Positions 1 through 5,369 of a DNA stretch of 5,369 nucleotides are shown here, piece by piece. Position 1 is the stretch's first letter. Each line of letters starts with the position of its first letter. Origin of the DNA: an uncultured Prevotellaceae bacterium (GTDB lineage: Bacteria > Bacteroidota > Bacteroidia > Bacteroidales > Bacteroidaceae); the NCBI GenBank assembly GCA_900313845.1, contig OMTC01000154.1, positions 1-5,369 on the forward strand, in the 5' to 3' direction. Position numbers and translations under genes: made by a program. The notes under the pieces were generated by a model. It saw only the letters and a list, made by a program, of their open reading frames with translations, searched no databases and was not told the origin of the DNA.

Positions 1-2076
1 AATTGTTTCTTCGTTGTGCATGGCATAGATAGCCGAAGGTACAGCCACAAAGAAACGGTGCTGAATGGCTGGACTCCATTCACCATTGTTTTGTGCGATG
101 GCGCGAATCGTTATCCATTCTCCCTCTTGTTCTTGAAAATTGACATTCTCTCCCTTGTAGAGTTCTGCCGATGTGGATAGATGCCCTTTCGTATCGGCAC
201 CTGCCCAAGACACAGGTGCATTTCCATCCGTTGTGAAATAGACCTTTCCTTGTGCTGAAAGCGTGAGTTGGTCCTCTTGTGTAAGTGTGTCAGTTTCAAT
301 GGCTTTTCCGTTCAACAACAGCCGAGGTGCTTCAGTGCGAGGAAACCATCCTTGTTGAGTGAGTTGATAAAGGAATTGCGAAGTTCGGAAAGGAAAATAG
401 TCATTGAGCAAGCGGTTTCGCTCAGCCATGTAGTAGGTATCTACTTCGTAGTATTTCCCTTTCGATGTGTATTGATGTACCACCCGTCGATAGTCTCCCC
501 AACGAGCAGATTCGTCGTAAATGGCATTCTCAATGGTGTGATACAAACTGTCCCATACGCTGACCACAGCTTTTTCTGTTAGCCATCCGTCGCCAGTGAG
601 CAGTTCGTTTGCCCTATCGATGTATCGGTGCAGAAACTGAGGATTCCGCATGAGATATTGAAACACCTCGGTCGGTCTGCCTTTGTTGTTCAACCCCAGT
701 CTGTTCTCATTCAGCGATTCGAAGATTTGTTCCGTATCCCAGCAAATGAAATGAAATCCCATAGGGTCGTCGCCTCGTCGTGCCAAGGCATACCAGTTGT
801 GGTGGTCCCAGTCGGTGTTCCCTCCGTATTGGTTCAGCAGCATGTAGTCGATGAAGTTGTCCATGTCGAGCAATGGTTCCACCGATTCATCCTCTTCTCC
901 ATCTTCGTTCAACCCTTGCATTTGGTAGTAATAGCGGTCGTCCGCAGCCTTTTTTGAGACAGTAAACAACTCATTCCACTTTTCTGTAGTTCCCTCAGCC
1001 GCTTCAATATGATTTCCACCCGTCTCTTCCAGTTTGATGACATCATAAAGACTTTTCTTGCCTCCAAAATGAGTCTTGCAGAAGGTGTCATCAATGCGTT
1101 CCGCTATGTTGTAGAGTCCCCAATAGAGTCCGTTGATGAAAAGATGTACGTACAGTCCGCGCGAATGTGCGTGTCCCAACCTTCCTTGCATGTTTCGTGC
1201 CCATAGGTCGCGGGCATACTGTGCGTATGCTCTTCCAGGCGAGTTCCAATGTTGCCAGGAATTGCCAAAGTGACAACGCAACACGAGTTGATTGAAATCC
1301 TCCGTGTTACCTTCCTCGAAAAGTGGATAGCTCAGTTTGTTTGGTCCGTATTCTGACTTGAATTTCAGTCGGAAAGAGTGTTTTGGATTCTTCTCAGGAA
1401 GTCTTCCGTGTCCTCCATGAATACTGATGCCACAATCGATGGTGAGGTCATGGTCCTGTTCTCCACCCATCAATTCAGCCGATACGGGACGTTCCCAACC
1501 GCGTCCGATGCCGTTGCCGACAGGAGTTCCCGTGTAGATATAGATGCCTCCTGTCACAGAGTCCTTGTCGTGGCTGAAGAAGTTGTCCTTGTCGGTAACA
1601 AGCGAAAGAATGGGAATGTCCTTCAAACCTTGCTTGATATGAGGAATGAGCTTTTCATTGGTGGTCATTGCTGCATCCATGTCGTAATCGGCTTGTGCTG
1701 TTCCCGAGATTTCGCAGTAAGGTCCCCATTGCGAAGGATACCCCTCAGGTGTGCCTTGCTGACCTAAGATGGAAGAGATGAAAAGATAAGATGCGGTGGT
1801 CACTGGTGAACAAACGGCTCCATCTTTCACTTCCACGGCTCTAAGACAAGTGGTTTTTGAAAAATGCAGGTAGGACTTATAGGTAGGACTTTCTGCAGTC
1901 GGTGTACTACCATCTGTCGTGTAATGGATTTCAGCTTCAGGGTCACTGCTCTTGATGCCAACGATCAGGTTCTTCACCTCGTAAAGTCCATGTTTTTTTG
2001 AAAACGTGGGTTGTGCCTGAATTGTCAGTATTTGGCAATACAGGATAAGAAGCAGATAGATGAAGCGTTGATTCAT
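1..2076 (-). CDS. Secreted CotH kinase family protein with flanking chitobiase/FN3-like domains (3' end outside window)
   Basis: The frame is open for 692 codons from the ATG at 2076 to the left edge, with no stop or frameshift; the C-terminus is missing. Residues 1-21 form a signal peptide (MNQRFIYLLL..., cleavage probably after IQA), so the product is exported. No proper lipobox is present: C14 follows Y. Residues about 30-100 resemble a chitobiase C-terminal-type beta-sandwich (YTTDGSTP, 52-59). The CotH core follows: IHGGHGR at 219-225, KHSFRLKF at 232-239, NGLYWGLYNIAERID at 315-329, NTDWDHHNWY at 420-429 and CWDTEQIF at 445-452. A second beta-sandwich segment starts near 600 (YFTTDG, 613-618). 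CotH proteins have an atypical protein-kinase-like fold; Bacillus CotH phosphorylates spore-coat proteins. The aspartates in 422-424 and D447 are candidate ATP/metal ligands by analogy. The substrate here is unknown. The gene has its own putative promoter and a structured leader. Family call is firm; kinase activity is inference. Confidence 0.88.
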   Translation of the reverse strand, partial: MNQRFIYLLLILYCQILTIQAQPTFSKKHGLYEVKNLIVGIKSSDPEAEIHYTTDGSTPTAESPTYKSYLHFSKTTCLRAVEVKDGAVCSPVTTASYLFISSILGQQGTPEGYPSQWGPYCEISGTAQADYDMDAAMTTNEKLIPHIKQGLKDIPILSLVTDKDNFFSHDKDSVTGGIYIYTGTPVGNGIGRGWERPVSAELMGGEQDHDLTIDCGISIHGGHGRLPEKNPKHSFRLKFKSEYGPNKLSYPLFEEGNTEDFNQLVLRCHFGNSWQHWNSPGRAYAQYARDLWARNMQGRLGHAHSRGLYVHLFINGLYWGLYNIAERIDDTFCKTHFGGKKSLYDVIKLEETGGNHIEAAEGTTEKWNELFTVSKKAADDRYYYQMQGLNEDGEEDESVEPLLDMDNFIDYMLLNQYGGNTDWDHHNWYALARRGDDPMGFHFICWDTEQIFESLNENRLGLNNKGRPTEVFQYLMRNPQFLHRYIDRANELLTGDGWLTEKAVVSVWDSLYHTIENAIYDESARWGDYRRVVHQYTSKGKYYEVDTYYMAERNRLLNDYFPFRTSQFLYQLTQQGWFPRTEAPRLLLNGKAIETDTLTQEDQLTLSAQGKVYFTTDGNAPVSWAGADTKGHLSTSAELYKGENVNFQEQEGEWITIRAIAQNNGEWSPAIQHRFFVAVPSAIYAMHNEETI

Positions 2077-2175
2077 AAGAGGTGTATTTCTTTCAATGAG
2101 GTGAATACCATTCCAGCGAAATCCTTTACAACAGAAACCCTTCCTGTCGGCCTCATGACCGATTGGGGCTTTAAT
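2077..2175 (-). ncRNA. Candidate structured 5' leader RNA of the CotH gene
   Basis: The segment between the putative transcription start (about 2176) and the CotH start codon can fold into three hairpins when read on the minus strand. Hairpin 1 (2162-2147) is TCGGTCATGAGGCCGA: a 6-pair stem with one G-U pair and loop AUGA. Hairpin 2 (2146-2132) is CAGGAAGGGTTTCTG: a 6-pair stem with one G-U pair and loop GGG. It begins at the very next base, so the two could stack coaxially. Hairpin 3 (2113-2103) is GAATGGTATTC: 4 pairs and loop GGU. The bases ATGAGG in and beside loop 1 (2156-2151) are perfectly complementary to CCTCAT at 2101-2096, which permits a pseudoknot or an alternative fold 20 bases before the ATG. 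I do not recognise this as a known riboswitch class. It may be a cis-regulatory element or a stability element. Confidence 0.4.
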
Positions 2176-2181
2176 GGTTTG

Positions 2182-2189
2182 CAAAGTTA
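2182..2189 (-). promoter_or_regulatory. Putative Bacteroidetes -7 promoter element for the CotH gene
   Basis: The minus strand reads TAACTTTG, a full match to the TAnnTTTG -7 consensus of Bacteroidetes primary sigma factor promoters. No convincing TTTG-type -33 element is seen at the expected spacing. Transcription would start near 2176, giving a leader of about 100 bases. The element lies downstream of the lipoprotein gene's terminator, which supports independent transcription of the CotH gene. Confidence 0.55.
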
Positions 2190-2295
2190 AAAAGAATCTT
2201 CCGAAATGGAGATATTGATTTGTAACAAGCTATTGCTCTGGTGTATCAATTATTTCGCTGACCCGTCGTTGAAGCGGGAATCCTTCACAAAAGGG
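2190..2295. other. Intergenic spacer without recognised gene
   Basis: Together with the CotH leader, promoter element and lipoprotein terminator, this segment makes up the 310-base gap between the CotH and lipoprotein genes. It presumably carries upstream promoter sequence for the CotH gene. A short plus-strand open frame crosses it but has no signal of coding function. A weak inverted repeat (CCCG...CGGG at about 2264-2280) is too short to interpret. Confidence 0.5.
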
Positions 2296-2331
2296 CAAAA
2301 AAAAACCTGCGGACTCACGTCCAAGCAGGTT
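2296..2331 (-). terminator. Rho-independent terminator of the lipoprotein gene
   Basis: On the minus strand, AACCTGC (2331-2325) pairs with GCAGGTT (2310-2304). The inner GGAC (2322-2319) pairs with GTCC (2314-2311), around a 4-base loop and a 2-base AA-type bulge. The hairpin runs directly into a minus-strand tract of nine T (2305-2297). There is no T tract on the plus-strand side, so termination acts only for leftward transcription. It sits 56 bases past the lipoprotein stop codon. Confidence 0.88.
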
Positions 2332-2344
2332 CCAATTCTCTCGA

Positions 2345-2359
2345 TGGGTCTGAGACCCA
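2345..2359 (-). other. Short hairpin in the 3' untranslated region of the lipoprotein gene
   Basis: TGGGTC and GACCCA form a perfect 6-pair stem around a 3-base loop. It lies between the lipoprotein stop codon and the intrinsic terminator. It has no T tract, so it is not itself a terminator. It could stabilise the mRNA 3' end or belong to a small RNA released from it. It is perfect but short, so chance remains possible. Confidence 0.4.
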
Positions 2360-2386
2360 AGGTAATTGTTTCGCTTAAGCTCTTGA

Positions 2387-2575
2387 TTACTCAGCAACAG
2401 TAGTGTCAGCTACTACGCTATCAGCAACAACGCTGTCAGCTTCAGCCAATGTGTCAACAACTTCTTCAACAACTGCAGAGTCAACTACTTCTTCAGTTGC
2501 TGGCTTAGTTTCGTTACCACAAGATACGAAAGAAACTGTTACGAGAGCTGCGATTGCAAATACCAACTTTTTCAT
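2387..2575 (-). CDS. Small acidic, valine-rich lipoprotein with tandem repeats
   Basis: This 62-residue protein begins with a classic lipoprotein signal: MKKLVFAIAALVTVSFVSC, with charged K2-K3, a hydrophobic core and a lipobox ending in C19. The mature part is only 44 residues, with 12 Asp/Glu, one Lys and 11 Val. It should be a lipid-anchored, strongly negative, probably disordered tail on the cell envelope. The C-terminus holds three tandem pentapeptides (DSVVA, DSVVA, DTTVA), preceded by two related EEVVD stretches. The ATG at 2575 is chosen because the frame's upstream extension (to 2605) would need a TTG start and adds a Lys/Ser-rich segment before an already complete signal peptide. 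The start follows an A-rich leader (AAAAGTAAAAGTAAA) with no Shine-Dalgarno, as is usual in Bacteroidetes. The gene has its own -7 element and a strong terminator, so it is monocistronic and perhaps well expressed. I know of no function; similar small lipoproteins are common unnamed hypotheticals in Bacteroidales. Confidence 0.85.
   Translation of the reverse strand: MKKLVFAIAALVTVSFVSCGNETKPATEEVVDSAVVEEVVDTLAEADSVVADSVVADTTVAE
2393..2437 (-). repeat. Three tandem 15-base in-frame repeats in the lipoprotein gene
   Basis: On the minus strand the units GACAGCGTTGTTGCT, GATAGCGTAGTAGCT and GACACTACTGTTGCT follow one another and encode DSVVA, DSVVA and DTTVA. The first two differ at three positions but encode identical peptides. 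This suggests an older duplication kept under selection at the protein level. Confidence 0.75.
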
Positions 2576-2628
2576 TTTACTTTTACTTTTAATTTTGTTA
2601 AACAATTTATTGCTTTCTTAAAACGCTG

Positions 2629-2636
2629 CAAAGTTA
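2629..2636 (-). promoter_or_regulatory. Putative Bacteroidetes -7 promoter element for the lipoprotein gene
   Basis: The minus strand reads TAACTTTG, matching TAnnTTTG and identical to the element before the CotH gene, including the following CA. It would start transcription near 2623 and give a leader of about 47 bases that is A/T-rich and ends AAAAGTAAAAGTAAA before the ATG. No clear -33 TTTG motif is found at the usual distance. The upstream DNA (2668-2790) is very AT-rich with several T runs, which may act as a promoter-enhancing or spacer region. Confidence 0.6.
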
Positions 2637-2785
2637 CGGACTTTTCTGATACGTTGTTCTCGGAAATCCATTTTTTTTTCAATTTAAAAGTGTTTTTTTT
2701 ACTTTTTTATGTAACTTTTCTAATTTCAGGCAAAAAAGAAGTGTTTTTGCTTAAATTTTTCTTAATTGTTTTCGCACACAAAAGA

Positions 2786-2806
2786 TTTTTAAAACTCAGT
2801 TTGAGT
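2786..2806 (-). terminator. Weak candidate terminator after hemW
   Basis: Five bases past the hemW stop codon the minus strand has ACTCA-AAC-TGAGT (2806-2794), a perfect 5-pair stem. It is followed by TTT and then an A/T-rich stretch. The stem is short and the T tract is broken by A residues, so termination may be inefficient. No better hairpin is seen before the lipoprotein promoter. Confidence 0.35.
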
Positions 2807-2811
2807 GTCGC

Positions 2812-3948
2812 CTAAACTCTCATTAAGTCCGAAATAATGTCGTTTGAGGTGTAAATTCCATCCTCAGTGAGGTGGATTCTGTTTTGTTCGATGCATAGTT
2901 TGCCCGCGTCTAAATGTGGTTGTGCATTCTCCAAAAGATAGGCAAGGCTTTCTTTGCCGAATTCCTTTTGAATGGCATCCAAATCAACTCCTTCACAAGT
3001 GCGAAGTCCTACCATCACACATTCATCGTATTTCTGTTCCAGCGTCAGAGTTTCGCCTTCCGTGGCAAGTTGTGCCGTTTCTACTCCTTTTATATATAGA
3101 TGGAGGTCTTCTACATTCCAAGTCCTCCTATTCCCGTCGTAGGAATGAGCGCCAGCACCAAAACCATAATAGGGGATGCCGTGCCAATAGCTGGAGTTAT
3201 GGCGAGAACGTTTGCCTGGCAAGGCGAAGTTCGAAATCTCATAATGCTCGAATCCCGCTTTTTTGAGTCGTTCGACCAGCGTGCGAAACATCTGTAGCGA
3301 CAATTCCTCGTCGATTTCCTCTATTTCGCCCGCTTGCAGCATCCTTGTCAACGTGGTTCCTTCCTCATACATCAGCGAATAGGCACTGATGTGTTGCACT
3401 CCGAGAGACAGAGCCGTTTCAATGTCCTTTTCCCAATCCGCCATTGTCTCTTTGGGAAAACCAAACATCAAATCCACACTGATATTCCCAAATCCCGCTG
3501 CTTGGCAAGCATGCACTACGTTGATGGCTTGTTGTGCCGTATGTCGTCTTCTGATGAAACGAAGTCTTTCGTCGTTGAAAGTCTGAATACCAAAACTCAG
3601 TCGATTCACTGGTAGTGACTGCATTTCTTGAAGAAACACAGCATTCACATCGTCAGGATTCACTTCCATCGTGATTTCAGCTTCCCCGTTCACCTGAAAA
3701 AAGGCAAAGACAGCATCAAAAATCCGTCGCAGTTGTTCAATGCTCAATTGCGAAGGTGTGCCACCTCCCAAATAAATGGTTTCAATCCTCCGTTCCTCCG
3801 CACTCAATCCTTGGCTTCGCAACTCGATTTCGTGGCACAACGCATCCACGTACTTCTCTCGCAGGGGTAGGGAAGTGGTGGAAAAGAAATCGCAATAGAT
3901 GCATCGCGATTTGCAGAAGGGAATATGCACATAAACGCCAGCCATCAT
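2812..3948 (-). CDS. hemW: Radical SAM family heme chaperone HemW
   Basis: This is a complete 378-residue protein, the usual HemW length. The N-terminus holds the radical SAM cluster motif C12-x3-C16-x2-C19 in HIPFCKSRCIYCDF, which binds a 4Fe-4S cluster; the CDF ending is the HemW rather than the HemN pattern. GGGTPS (61-66) is the SAM-binding glycine motif. MEVNPDD (94-100), RLSFGIQTF (116-124) and VDLMFGFP (158-165) are further barrel motifs. The C-terminal part has YEISNFA and RHNSSYWHGIPYYGFGAGAHS, typical of the HemW C-terminal domain. HemW proteins bind heme and pass it to client enzymes in the cytoplasm. They are often annotated as oxygen-independent coproporphyrinogen III oxidase, but the family lacks that activity in tested members. 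Two adjacent ATGs (3948 and 3945) are possible starts; the second gives MAGVYVHIPFC. It lies 17 bases after the upstream membrane-protein gene, so the two probably share an mRNA. The client protein is unknown. Confidence 0.95.
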   Translation of the reverse strand: MMAGVYVHIPFCKSRCIYCDFFSTTSLPLREKYVDALCHEIELRSQGLSAEERRIETIYLGGGTPSQLSIEQLRRIFDAVFAFFQVNGEAEITMEVNPDDVNAVFLQEMQSLPVNRLSFGIQTFNDERLRFIRRRHTAQQAINVVHACQAAGFGNISVDLMFGFPKETMADWEKDIETALSLGVQHISAYSLMYEEGTTLTRMLQAGEIEEIDEELSLQMFRTLVERLKKAGFEHYEISNFALPGKRSRHNSSYWHGIPYYGFGAGAHSYDGNRRTWNVEDLHLYIKGVETAQLATEGETLTLEQKYDECVMVGLRTCEGVDLDAIQKEFGKESLAYLLENAQPHLDAGKLCIEQNRIHLTEDGIYTSNDIISDLMRV

Positions 3949-3965
3949 TGTAGATAATTACAAAC

Positions 3966-5369
3966 TCATCTTTTTCTGAAAAGTTGGAGACCATAGTAAC
4001 TGACATCTGTAACGACGGTGTCTTCAATGACGATACCTTCAAGCACCAGCATCAGTGAGTCGTTGCGATAGGTGAGCAGTTGTTCGGGATGATGCAGAAG
4101 CATCGTGTCCTGACGGATGGCTTCTTGAATAGGATATTCGAGAATAGTATTCTCATTCTGGGTGATAGTGATTGTCTGGTCAATGAATTTGTATTCGAAA
4201 ACTTTTTGAGGCAGAATGATCGTGTATTCGCCCAACTCCACGGGCTTTCTTCTGAGATACGTGTTGTCACGTCTATAAGGAGACACGATGGATTTGCCGT
4301 TAGCATTGTCGTAGTTGAAACTATACTCCGAGTATTCCCATTTGCCGTATTTCGCATTAAACTCCTTATCTCCTATTTCATTGCGTACATACTTGATGAC
4401 ACTGGTGACATCCTTGTATCGCTCGCACATCAGGCTGTCCTGTCGGATGCCCCTCAGGTCGAGGTCGTCGTTCAGCTTGCCCGTCTTCTCATCCGCCAAT
4501 TTCAGTTCGCTGATGAGTTCTGTGAGTCTCTGCTTCTGACAGCGAAGACCTATGCTCTTGGCGGATATACCAGGGATGTAGGTGAAGAGGATGATGGCAG
4601 CACCGAAGATGAGTGCCATGAGCTGATAGCGACGGGTACGCTTGCTGAAGAGCATCAGCACAAAGAGCGTCATTAGCACACCTGCCACCATCAGGTAGAA
4701 ACGGCTCTCGGTGAAGCTGTAGAGGCGGATGCGATAGATGGAACCAATCCAGTACATGACGAGTGGAGGAATGGCAATAAGCGTGAAATATTTGTAAAAC
4801 CAATCATAATATCGCCGACTGAGTATCGACTGCGCCACACGCCCCACCAAAGCCACGGTGATGAATCCCATGACCATCCATGCCACGCCTCCCTTGGGTA
4901 AATCCCACTCGAAGGCTATCTTGATAAAATAGGTATAAAGGATGACGGTGTAGATGATGATGGCTGGTGAGAGGATGAAATTGAGGATAATCCTAAGTAT
5001 CTTGAAAGGCTCAGTCACCTCGTCCTCGTTCTGACGGACAAGGGTGCAGCACACTTGCGGAGCCAGCACAAAAAAGATGAACTGGGCGATATGCTCGTAG
5101 AAATGATTGGGTTCGTCGATGCCGAAGATGTAGAAGAAGGAGGACGTGATGGCAAGCACCGCCAAGTAGAGGATGCCAGAAATGAGCAATCCAAAGAACA
5201 ACTGGGTGACTACATGCAAGGCATGAGCTGCAAACGAGCGGTTGTCCATTCGTCTGTTACCGATAATGAGCAGAATCGCTGCCAAGGCGTAGGTAAAACC
5301 GAAACCGTAAGTCCAAAGGAATGGCTTCAGGTCGAGCATCATCAGGGGCAGGAAGAGGAAGAACGAGGC
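3966..5369 (-). CDS. Polytopic membrane protein, DUF4153-like (5' end outside window)
   Basis: The frame stays open to the right edge (visible protein 467 residues, starting ASFFLFLPL before the first internal ATG at 5342), so the true N-terminus lies outside the window. Counted from that ATG, about eight hydrophobic segments occur: near 8-28, 43-73, 85-102, 114-142, 151-173, 181-203, 215-232 and 240-258. A conserved-looking YRIRLYSFTESRFYL stretch (203-217) sits between the last segments; this arrangement recalls DUF4153 membrane proteins of Bacteroidetes. From about 264 to the end comes a hydrophilic domain, first helical and charged, then beta-rich with repeated aromatic and Thr/Ile strands (YTIILPQK, QTITITQNENTI). 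It is probably a soluble sensor or interaction domain, but which side of the membrane it lies on is unclear. Function is unknown. It ends 17 bases before hemW. The family assignment rests on pattern recall, not a search. Confidence 0.8.
   Translation of the reverse strand, partial: ASFFLFLPLMMLDLKPFLWTYGFGFTYALAAILLIIGNRRMDNRSFAAHALHVVTQLFFGLLISGILYLAVLAITSSFFYIFGIDEPNHFYEHIAQFIFFVLAPQVCCTLVRQNEDEVTEPFKILRIILNFILSPAIIIYTVILYTYFIKIAFEWDLPKGGVAWMVMGFITVALVGRVAQSILSRRYYDWFYKYFTLIAIPPLVMYWIGSIYRIRLYSFTESRFYLMVAGVLMTLFVLMLFSKRTRRYQLMALIFGAAIILFTYIPGISAKSIGLRCQKQRLTELISELKLADEKTGKLNDDLDLRGIRQDSLMCERYKDVTSVIKYVRNEIGDKEFNAKYGKWEYSEYSFNYDNANGKSIVSPYRRDNTYLRRKPVELGEYTIILPQKVFEYKFIDQTITITQNENTILEYPIQEAIRQDTMLLHHPEQLLTYRNDSLMLVLEGIVIEDTVVTDVSYYGLQLFRKR

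Noticed and set aside
628..957. Plus-strand open frames within the CotH region (also 268-582 and 1378-1767)
   Set aside because: All are antisense to a continuous 692-codon frame with recognisable CotH motifs; their translations show no family features.
2035..2037. Cys14 in the CotH signal peptide as a lipobox cysteine
   Set aside because: The preceding residues LILY lack the small residue needed at -1, and a normal signal peptidase I site (IQA) lies just after.
2206..2403. 65-codon plus-strand open frame in the intergenic gap
   Set aside because: It runs through the lipoprotein gene's terminator and 3' end, its composition is not protein-like, and no promoter or start signal supports it.
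2576..2605. Ten-codon N-terminal extension of the lipoprotein
   Set aside because: It would require a TTG start; the ATG at 2575 gives a complete canonical lipoprotein signal.
3782..4042. 86-codon minus-strand frame across the hemW start
   Set aside because: It overlaps the hemW 5' end and the membrane-protein 3' end in another frame and has no motifs; it is a shadow.
4080..4676. 198-codon open frame on the plus strand
   Set aside because: It lies wholly antisense to the membrane-protein gene, shows no domain-like motif, and the opposite frame has clear membrane segments and continues beyond both ends.

Overview
The window looks like a stretch of a Bacteroidales chromosome, most like Prevotella or a close relative. 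This is inferred from three things. TAnnTTTG-type -7 promoter elements precede two genes. There are no clear Shine-Dalgarno sequences, and the leaders are A-rich. The gene content is typical of the group: a small acidic lipoprotein, a secreted CotH-family protein and a DUF4153-type membrane protein. I cannot name the species from sequence alone.

All four supported genes lie on the minus strand, so transcription runs from high to low coordinates. (1) 5369-3966 is the 3' part of a polytopic membrane protein resembling the DUF4153 family; its 5' end lies outside the window. (2) 3948-2812, only 17 bases further on, is a complete HemW-type radical SAM protein (heme chaperone, formerly annotated as oxygen-independent coproporphyrinogen III oxidase-like); the two are probably co-transcribed. 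(3) After an AT-rich gap comes a monocistronic gene for a 62-residue, very acidic, valine-rich lipoprotein (2575-2387), with a TAnnTTTG element in front and a strong intrinsic terminator (2331-2296) behind. (4) From 2076 to the left edge runs an uninterrupted 692-codon frame for a secreted CotH-kinase-family protein flanked by chitobiase/FN3-like beta-sandwich segments; its 3' end is outside the window.

The most interesting non-coding element is the roughly 100-base leader of the CotH gene. It holds two directly abutting hairpins, a third smaller one, and a loop sequence that can pair perfectly with a segment just upstream of the start codon. This suggests a structured cis-regulatory RNA, but its function and conservation are unknown. 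A second extra hairpin lies in the 3' untranslated region of the lipoprotein gene.

I see no tRNA, rRNA, CRISPR array, insertion sequence or clear horizontal-transfer signature. The genes do not form one obvious pathway: the window reads as ordinary chromosomal backbone (membrane protein plus heme chaperone) next to two cell-envelope or secreted proteins.
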